Shown in pieces: positions 58,826-64,000 of a stretch of 64,000 bases of DNA (its first letter is position 1; every line of letters starts with the position of its first letter). The notes beneath the pieces are model-generated. The model saw nothing but the letters and a program-made list of their open reading frames with translations, did not search any database and had not been told where the DNA came from. A program made the position numbers and the translations under genes. The DNA is from Luteolibacter sp. LG18. GTDB taxonomy: Bacteria; Verrucomicrobiota; Verrucomicrobiia; Verrucomicrobiales; Akkermansiaceae. The stretch spans positions 3,782,001 to 3,846,000 of the forward strand of contig NZ_AP024600.1 in assembly GCF_036322585.1 (NCBI RefSeq), in the 5' to 3' direction.

Positions 58826-59620
58826 ATGAAATTCCTTTATACCCTCGCATCCTTGGCGGTGGTGTCCGGTGCCTCCGCCGCCACCCATTCCGGGCATGCC
58901 TCGGCGGAGCTGGTCGCCGCGTCTTCTTCTTATCAGGGCGCGAAGCCGGTGGAGGCTGCGATCCGGCTGGTGGTCGATCCGGAGTGGCACACCTATTGGA
59001 CGAATCCCGGCGAGGGCGGGATGAAACTCGGGATCGAGTGGAACCTTCCGGAAGGCTGGAAAGCGGGGGAGGTGGGGTGGCCCGTGCCCGGCCGCTTCAT
59101 GACCGGGGAGCTGCCGGGTTTCGGCTACTTCGGCGAGATCATCCTGCCGGTGACGCTCACCCCTCCGGCGGACGCGAAAGGGGAGGTGAAGATCGGCCTG
59201 AAAGTCGATTGGCTGACCTGCAATGACTCGGCCTGCATCCCCGGGGATGCAGCGCTGGATCTCTCGCTCACCGCCGCCGATCCGGCTCCGACTCCTTCTG
59301 CGGCGCTGATCGCAAAGGCGAAGGAAAAGGTGCCGCGCCCGGTGGAGGGACTGGTGCTCGACGTGAAAGAGGACGGCAAGAATCTGGTGCTGACGCTTAC
59401 GGCTCCCGCGGCCAGTGATCCGGCGGCGTTCCAAGCATTCCCCGCAACGCCCCAGGTGGTCGATGCGGCGGCGAAGATCCAGTTTGCCAAGACCGGGGAC
59501 GGCTGGACCGCCACGGTGGCGAAGAGCGAGTATCTCAGCGGCGCTCCCAAAGCCCTGGAGCTGGTGTTGGACGGCGGCAAGCTGCCTCACCCGGCGAGGG
59601 TGGTGTGGGAGAAGAAATGA
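58826..59620 (+). CDS. DsbD-alpha-like (N-terminal DsbD) exported protein
   Basis: 264 residues with a signal peptide (MKFLYTLASLAVVSGASA) that fixes the start. The mature protein matches the N-terminal immunoglobulin-like domain of DsbD: AAIRLVVDPEWHTYWTNPGE, GIEWNLPEGW, FGYFGEIILPVTLTPP, and the conserved DWLTCNDSACIPG loop with its two cysteines. In DsbD this domain receives electrons from the membrane part and reduces periplasmic partners. The membrane and thioredoxin-like domains are missing here, so it is a free-standing alpha domain. The redoxin gene 77 bases downstream is a likely partner. Confidence 0.85.
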   Translation: MKFLYTLASLAVVSGASAATHSGHASAELVAASSSYQGAKPVEAAIRLVVDPEWHTYWTNPGEGGMKLGIEWNLPEGWKAGEVGWPVPGRFMTGELPGFGYFGEIILPVTLTPPADAKGEVKIGLKVDWLTCNDSACIPGDAALDLSLTAADPAPTPSAALIAKAKEKVPRPVEGLVLDVKEDGKNLVLTLTAPAASDPAAFQAFPATPQVVDAAAKIQFAKTGDGWTATVAKSEYLSGAPKALELVLDGGKLPHPARVVWEKK

Positions 59621-59697
59621 AATCTTCCGCGAAAGTCATTGGACAAAACCGACGTCCTTTCCACGTTACGGACGGATATTCCCATCCACCAACCTCA

Positions 59698-60294
59698 ATG
59701 AAAACGCTCATTACCTCCGCCATCGCGGGCATCGTTGCCCTCGCCGCCGCCCATGCCGCCGACGTCGGCAAGCCCGCTCCGGACTTCTCCGCGAAGGACG
59801 CCAAGGGTGCCACCGTTTCCCTCGCCGACCTCAAGGGCAAGGTCGTCGTGCTCGAGTGGAACAACTTCGGCTGCCCCTTCGTGAAGAAGCACTACGGCAG
59901 CGGCAACATGCAGAAGCTCCAGGAAACCTACACCGGCAAGGGCGTGGTCTGGCTCACCGTGAACTCCTCCGCCACCGGCAAGGAAGGCTCCCTCGACGCC
60001 GCCGCGGCGCTGAGCAAGACCTCCGAGGAAAAGTGGAAGGGCTCCCACTACCTCATCGATGGCGATGGCAAGGTCGGCAAGGCCTACGGTGCCAAGACCA
60101 CCCCGCACATGTTCGTGATCGGCAAGGACGGCACGCTGGTCTACAACGGCGCGATCGACTCCAAGCCCACCCCGAAGCCGGACGACATCGCGTCCTCCGA
60201 GAACTATGTGGCCGCCGCCGCGGATGCCGCGCTCGCCGGCAAGCCCGTCACCACTTCCAAGACCGAGCCCTACGGCTGCGGCGTGAAGTACTAA
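59698..60294 (+). CDS. Exported thioredoxin-like redoxin (AhpC/TSA type)
   Basis: 198 residues with a signal peptide (MKTLITSAIAGIVALAAA, then HAAD). The body is a redoxin fold: VGKPAPDFSAKDAKGATVSL, KVVVLEWNNFGCPFVKKHYG, GKGVVWLTVNSSA, YLIDGDGKVGKAYGAKTTPH and MFVIGKDGTLVYNGAID. The active site has a single Cys in GCPFVKKHY rather than CxxC, as in peroxiredoxin-like relatives. A second Cys near the C-terminus (YGCGVKY) could resolve a disulfide. It follows the DsbD-alpha-like gene by 77 bases and is closed by a strong terminator. A role in envelope thiol or peroxide handling is likely. Confidence 0.87.
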   Translation: MKTLITSAIAGIVALAAAHAADVGKPAPDFSAKDAKGATVSLADLKGKVVVLEWNNFGCPFVKKHYGSGNMQKLQETYTGKGVVWLTVNSSATGKEGSLDAAAALSKTSEEKWKGSHYLIDGDGKVGKAYGAKTTPHMFVIGKDGTLVYNGAIDSKPTPKPDDIASSENYVAAAADAALAGKPVTTSKTEPYGCGVKY

Positions 60295-60322
60295 TCGGAT
60301 CGTAGATCATCCGGATTTTCCC

Positions 60323-60349
60323 AAGGGACGGCGCGAGCCGTCCCTTTTT
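60323..60349 (+). terminator. Intrinsic terminator after the redoxin gene
   Basis: AAGGGACGG (60323-60331), loop CGCGAG, CCGTCCCTT (60338-60346), followed by TTT. A perfect 9-bp stem 28 bases past the redoxin stop. The convergent sufS gene ends 22 bases further on. Confidence 0.88.
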
Positions 60350-60371
60350 GTAGCTGGCAGCGCCGCTAGGG

Positions 60372-61589
60372 CTACCCCAGCATCAGCGCCGCTTTCTTCA
60401 CCGCGGAGACGAGTGCGGCCACGTCCTCCTCCGTGTTGTAGAGCGCGAACGAGGCGCGGGTGGTGCCGGTGATACCGAAGCGTGCCATCAGCGGCTGGCA
60501 GCAATGGTGGCCGGTGCGGACGGCCACGCCCATCTGGTCCAGCAGGGTGCCGAGATCGTAGTGGTGCACGCCCTTGATGGCGAAGGAGAGCGCGCCCGCG
60601 CGGTCGTCCGGGCCGTAGAAGCGGATGCCCTCGATATCCGAAAGGGCAGCGGCAGCGGCGCGGATGAGCTTCGTTTCGTGAGCCCGGATTGCATCGAGGC
60701 CGATGCCATTCACATAGTCCAGCGCGGCCGCGAGCGTGATGCCTCCCTCGATGTTCGGGGTGCCGGCCTCGAACTTGAACGGCAGGTCGTTGTAGGTGGT
60801 TTTCTCGAAGGTGACCTCCTTGATCATTTCGCCACCGCCGCGGAAGGGCGGGATCGCTTCCAGCACGGAGCGCCGTCCCCACAGCACGCCGGTGCCGGTG
60901 GGCGCGTAAACCTTGTGGCCGGAGAAGGCGAGGAAGTCGCTGCCGAGCGCCTGCACATCCATCTTCAGATGCGGTGCGGCCTGGGCGGCATCGATCAGCA
61001 CCAGCGCGCCCGCGGCTTTCGCCTTGGCGGTCATCTCGACCACCGGATTGACGGTGCCGAAGGCGTTCGAGATCCAGTTGAAAGCCACGAGCTTCGGCTG
61101 TTCTTCCAGCAGCTTCGCGTAGGCGTCCTGGTCGAGCGAGCCGTCGTCGTGGCAGGGAATCACCCGCAGCGTCGCGCCGGTCTGCTCGCACAGCATCTGC
61201 CACGGCACGATGTTGGAATGGTGCTCCAGGGTGGAAATCAGCACCTTGTCGCCGGGGCCGATCAGTCCGGAGCGGGAGAGAGAGACGGAGACCAGATTGA
61301 TGCCATCGGTGCAGCCGGAGGTGAAGATCACCTCGTCCGGGGATTCGGCGTTGAGGTGGGCGGCGACGGTATTCCGGGCGGCCTCGAAGCCCTCGGTGGC
61401 CAGGCGGGCCAGGAAATGAGCCCCGCGGTGGATGTTCGAATTGGTCTCCTCGTAGTAGCGCCGGGAGGCCTCCAGCACGGCCAGCGGTTTCTGGGTGGTG
61501 GCCGCGTTGTCCAGATACACGAGCGGGCGACCGTTCACGGTTTGGCTCAGAATCGGGAAATCACGGCGAAGGGAGGCGGCATCCAGCAT
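60372..61589 (-). CDS. sufS: Cysteine desulfurase, SufS/Csd type
   Basis: 405 residues, the normal length for SufS. A PLP-dependent enzyme that removes sulfur from cysteine for Fe-S cluster assembly. Visible motifs are DFPILSQTVNGRPLVYLDNAA, EHHSNIVPW, VLIDAAQAAPH, the PLP lysine K226 in FSGHKVYAPTGTGVLWG, and the catalytic cysteine C363 in RTGHHC. The ATG that gives MLDAASLRRDFP was chosen because it matches the family; a GTG 33 bases upstream adds a non-conserved extension. No other suf or isc gene is in the window, so it is a lone copy here. It is divergent from the small membrane protein gene across a hairpin-bearing spacer. Confidence 0.9.
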   Translation of the reverse strand: MLDAASLRRDFPILSQTVNGRPLVYLDNAATTQKPLAVLEASRRYYEETNSNIHRGAHFLARLATEGFEAARNTVAAHLNAESPDEVIFTSGCTDGINLVSVSLSRSGLIGPGDKVLISTLEHHSNIVPWQMLCEQTGATLRVIPCHDDGSLDQDAYAKLLEEQPKLVAFNWISNAFGTVNPVVEMTAKAKAAGALVLIDAAQAAPHLKMDVQALGSDFLAFSGHKVYAPTGTGVLWGRRSVLEAIPPFRGGGEMIKEVTFEKTTYNDLPFKFEAGTPNIEGGITLAAALDYVNGIGLDAIRAHETKLIRAAAAALSDIEGIRFYGPDDRAGALSFAIKGVHHYDLGTLLDQMGVAVRTGHHCCQPLMARFGITGTTRASFALYNTEEDVAALVSAVKKAALMLG

Positions 61590-61699
61590 GGCGTGCGGGG
61601 ACCATGGCATGGGAGATTCCACCCGCCAAGGCTTAGGGGCGGATTTGAAAGGTATGGCGGTTTGGCCACCTGTTCACTTGGCGCTCCACCGAACCGGTC

Positions 61700-61766
61700 C
61701 CTAAAATCCGTCCGTTCATCCGTGAACCCGGGCACGGCGTTCCCGGATGAACGGACGGATTTTAGG
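61700..61766. repeat. Long near-perfect inverted repeat (23-bp arms)
   Basis: CCTAAAATCCGTCCGTTCAT plus CCG (61700-61722) is exactly complementary to 61744-61766. GAAC (61724-61727) and GTTC (61739-61742) extend the stem inward after a single mismatch. It lies between the divergent sufS and small membrane protein genes. A stem this long and AT-containing at its base is not a normal terminator. It may be a MITE-like relic or a large cis-acting hairpin. Confidence 0.8.
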
Positions 61767-61850
61767 TCGGTGGCCGGGGGAGGTGGGTTGGAGGAATTCC
61801 GCCCGGAGATTGTAGCGGACTCCTTCGATGGGACGCGCTATCCCTTTCCC

Positions 61851-62093
61851 ATGGAGGGCGGGAAGAAAATCTGGTTTCCGGCGAAGCGCTACGGTTGGGG
61901 ATGGGGGCCGCCGGTGTGCTGGCAGGGCTGGCTCGTGCTCGGCCTTTGGACCGCAATGGTGGCGGTCGGCGCGATCTGGCTGCGGGAAAACCTTTCTGCC
62001 TACTTTCTTTTCATGGCGATTGAAATAATCGCTTTAATCGCCATTTGCTGGTGGAAAGGCGAGACTCCGAAGTGGCGCTGGGGTGGAAAATAG
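61851..62093 (+). CDS. Small two-helix membrane protein
   Basis: 80 residues starting MEGGKKIWFPAKRYGWGWGP. After this aromatic, basic N-terminus come two membrane segments (WLVLGLWTAMVAVGAIWL and AYFLFMAIEIIALIAICWW) and a short basic tail (KGETPKWRWGG). The WFPAKRYGWGWG start is a recurrent pattern in small uncharacterised bacterial membrane proteins. The ATG is preceded by a pyrimidine-rich stretch without a Shine-Dalgarno sequence. It lies 63 bases ahead of dnaB. No function is assigned. Confidence 0.75.
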   Translation: MEGGKKIWFPAKRYGWGWGPPVCWQGWLVLGLWTAMVAVGAIWLRENLSAYFLFMAIEIIALIAICWWKGETPKWRWGGK

Positions 62094-62156
62094 ATTCATA
62101 GGAGGGGTCGCTGATTGACCCGGGGGGAGGGCATCGGGCATGCTCCCGCCCCGCTG

Positions 62157-63596
62157 ATGCCGCCCGAGATTCTGAGTTCCCCGTCCGCCGCTCCCTCCCT
62201 CCAACAGTCCTCGACCGCGGTGGAAGACGTGATGCGGTCGCTGCCTCATGCGCTGGGGCCGGAGAAGAGCATCCTCAGCTCCATGCTTCAGGACGGGCAG
62301 GAGTACATCGGCGCGGCGATCGAGGAAAAGCTCACCAAGGACCACTTCTACCTTCCGGCGCACGCCACCCTCTACGGGTTCCTCGTGGATCTCTACGAGG
62401 CCGGACAGGAGGTCGAACTCGTCTCGCTGGTCCAGAAGCTGCACGACAAGGCGCTGATCGACCACGTCGGCGGCCCGTCCTCGATCTACGATCTTTTCAC
62501 CTACGCGCCGTCCGCGGGGCATTTCCGCCACCACCTCCAACTGGTGAAGGACAAGCACGTCCTGCGCGCCATCATCCAGACCGCGAACTCCGCCATCGCC
62601 CGCGCCCACGAATCCCCGGACGAGGTGAACGAGCTGCTGGATTCCGTGGAGGCCAGCGTGCTGGGCATCCGCGAGGGCTCGGAAACGAACAAGGCTCCGA
62701 GCACCAAGCAATCGGTGACGGAGGTCATCGAGCAGTTCGAGGCGCTCCTTTCCGGCGACCGCGGCGCGCAGGGCATTCCGACCGGCTACGAGATGCTGGA
62801 CAAGATGTGCAGCGGCCTGAAACCCGGTGAAATGTTCGTCGTCGCGGCCCGTCCCTCGATGGGTAAGACCTCGTTCATGATGAACATCGTGGAGCACATC
62901 TGCATCGACCAGGGGAAGCCCGCGATGGTGTTCTCCTGCGAAATGAGCACGTTCCAGATCGTGCAGCGTCTGCTGTTCTCGCGTGCCCGTTTCGCCATGA
63001 GCCAGCTCAACCGCGGCTACACCCCGAGCAAGGGCGACCTGCAGCGGATCCAGCGCGCGGCCTTGGAAATTTCCGCCGCGAAGCTGTTCGTGGACGATAC
63101 CGCCGGCATCACGATCAACGAGATGCGCGCCAAGGCCCGCCGCAAGAAGCGCGACGAGGACATCCAGCTCATCGCGATCGACTACCTCCAGCTCATGAAG
63201 TCCCGCACCAAGCAGGCGGAAAACTCCCGTGAGCGTGAAATCGCGGAAATCTCCGCCGGCATCAAGGGCCTGGCCAAGGAACTCGGCATCCCAATCGTCA
63301 TCCTCGCCCAGCTCAACCGTGGTCCGGAAGGCCGAACCGGCAAGAACGTCGGTGTGCCCCGCATGTCCGACCTCCGTGAATCCGGCTCCATCGAGCAGGA
63401 CGCCGACATGGTGGGCCTGCTCTACCGAACCGCCTACTACGCCGAGGACGCCGAGGCAAAGGCTGCCGAGGAAGGCCGTGCCGAGCTGGTGCTGGCGAAG
63501 AACCGTAACGGTGAAACCGGCCACATTCCGCTCACCTTCATCGCGGACCTGATGCGCTTCGAAACCGGTCGCCCGGCGGATGAGCCGCAGTCCTGA
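62157..63596 (+). CDS. dnaB: Replicative DNA helicase DnaB
   Basis: 479 residues. It unwinds DNA at replication forks as a hexameric ring. The N-terminal collar domain (~30-150) has ALGPEKSILSSMLQDGQEYI and HFYLPAHATLYGFLVDLYEA. After a linker (~170-195), the RecA-like helicase domain begins at IPTGYEMLDKMCSGLKPGEM. The Walker A motif is ARPSMGKTS (231-239), Walker B is in IQLIAIDYLQLMKS, and later blocks include LAQLNRGPEGR, MSDLRESGSIEQDADMVGLL and LVLAKNRNGETGHIPLTF. No intein is present. The ATG at 62157 matches the family; an upstream GTG-initiated extension is not conserved. A full-length, normal DnaB. Confidence 0.95.
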   Translation: MPPEILSSPSAAPSLQQSSTAVEDVMRSLPHALGPEKSILSSMLQDGQEYIGAAIEEKLTKDHFYLPAHATLYGFLVDLYEAGQEVELVSLVQKLHDKALIDHVGGPSSIYDLFTYAPSAGHFRHHLQLVKDKHVLRAIIQTANSAIARAHESPDEVNELLDSVEASVLGIREGSETNKAPSTKQSVTEVIEQFEALLSGDRGAQGIPTGYEMLDKMCSGLKPGEMFVVAARPSMGKTSFMMNIVEHICIDQGKPAMVFSCEMSTFQIVQRLLFSRARFAMSQLNRGYTPSKGDLQRIQRAALEISAAKLFVDDTAGITINEMRAKARRKKRDEDIQLIAIDYLQLMKSRTKQAENSREREIAEISAGIKGLAKELGIPIVILAQLNRGPEGRTGKNVGVPRMSDLRESGSIEQDADMVGLLYRTAYYAEDAEAKAAEEGRAELVLAKNRNGETGHIPLTFIADLMRFETGRPADEPQS

Positions 63597-63655
63597 CGTC
63601 GTTCTTGAGACAAAAAGGGGCTGTCATCCGGCACGCCATCCGCTAGAAGGGCCCT

Positions 63656-64000
63656 GTGTTTCAAACGCGATCCATGGTTCTGGCGGCGGTCTGCCTGATG
63701 CAGGCGAGCTGCGCCACGCACTACTACAACGTCCGGGAAGAGCGGGAGGCTCCGGTGCTGGCGAAGCGTCTGGAAAGCCCGATCAACCGCGCCCCCGCCG
63801 ATCCAGCCGGTCGTGTGCTGGTCCATTCGGGCATCGCCACCTTCCGCGGCTACAGCCGCCCACCGGCGAAGGCTCATGATCTCGGGGAAACCACGCCCGC
63901 GAAACGTCCGCGGCTCGCGCTCTACACCGCCGGCCTGTGGCCCGCCAAGACACCTGCGAGCCGCACCCTGCGCCTGGTGGAGAAAACGCCCGCGCGGGAC
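63656..64000 (+). CDS. Lipoprotein, truncated at the window end
   Basis: The first 115 codons of a gene that continues past the window. With the GTG start, which has an AAGG element five bases upstream, the N-terminus reads MFQTRSMVLAAVCLMQASC, a lipoprotein signal with lipidated Cys at 19. An ATG 18 bases later would remove the basic residue. The visible mature part is Pro-, Ala- and Arg-rich (LAKRLESPINRAPADPAGRV, ATFRGYSRPPAKAHDLGE) and shows no family I recognise. Confidence 0.65.
   Translation, partial: MFQTRSMVLAAVCLMQASCATHYYNVREEREAPVLAKRLESPINRAPADPAGRVLVHSGIATFRGYSRPPAKAHDLGETTPAKRPRLALYTAGLWPAKTPASRTLRLVEKTPARD

Noticed and set aside
60346-60376. Possible third repeat hairpin GTAGC/GCTAC after the redoxin terminator
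   Set aside because: Only five pairs with a long loop, and the inner bases do not pair. Not enough to call.
60504-62093. Plus-strand open frame spanning sufS and the next gene
   Set aside because: Most of it is antisense to sufS. Only the last 80 codons form a real small membrane protein, called separately.

Overview
The window is GC-rich (about 65%) and looks like a verrucomicrobial chromosome, probably a Luteolibacter/Haloferula-type Verrucomicrobiaceae. The grounds are a PEP-CTERM protein with autotransporter-strand repeats, giant Calx-beta/PKD secreted metalloproteases, two Planctomycetes-Verrucomicrobia-type DUF1501 + PSCyt1/DUF1549/DUF1553 modules, a ThuA/membrane-bound-dehydrogenase/cytochrome c fusion, DP-repeat proteins, and a perfect copy of the published Verrucomicrobia LexA box. 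No phage, transposase, plasmid or CRISPR signal was seen.

Layout. 0-4.4 kb: the end of a heme A synthase-like gene, a PEP-CTERM protein, tRNA-Thr(TGT), a SUKH-like protein and an M50 protease with CBS domains. 4.8-24.8 kb: two paralogous giant secreted zinc metalloproteases (3133 and 3214 aa) with M6/M11-like catalytic domains followed by long mosaics of PKD, Calx-beta, PA14, LamG, putative-Ig and concanavalin-like domains. The second has a structured 5' leader with interleaved alternative helices and a strong terminator after it. 24.9-34.3 kb: mixed housekeeping and accessory genes (lipoproteins, TIM-barrel isomerase, Asp-substituted rhodanese, pssA, tRNA-Leu, two tRNA-Ala, degenerate M28-like protein, DUF2239, DUF4145, a ribbon-helix-helix regulator behind a LexA box, MidA-type methyltransferase). 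34.3-42.6 kb: a class A PBP whose transpeptidase motifs are all altered, a zinc-ribbon membrane protein coupled to a nucleotidyltransferase-like protein, a phosphodiesterase and a large DP-repeat protein. 42.7-58.5 kb: an island of PVC-type multidomain haem-binding proteins with two AraC-family regulators. 58.8-64 kb: DsbD-alpha and redoxin proteins, SufS, a small membrane protein, DnaB and the start of a lipoprotein.

How the genes may work together. The two proteases and the PEP-CTERM protein form a secretion and surface layer, probably for degrading external polymers. The 42.7-58.5 kb island pairs Tat-type DUF1501 proteins with cytochrome-like DUF1549/DUF1553 proteins and two AraC regulators, which suggests regulated use of an external, probably polysaccharide, substrate; that is inference. 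The DsbD-like and redoxin genes would serve envelope thiol chemistry. Most genes have no clear Shine-Dalgarno sequence, so several starts were chosen from signal peptides and family alignment rather than from ribosome binding sites.
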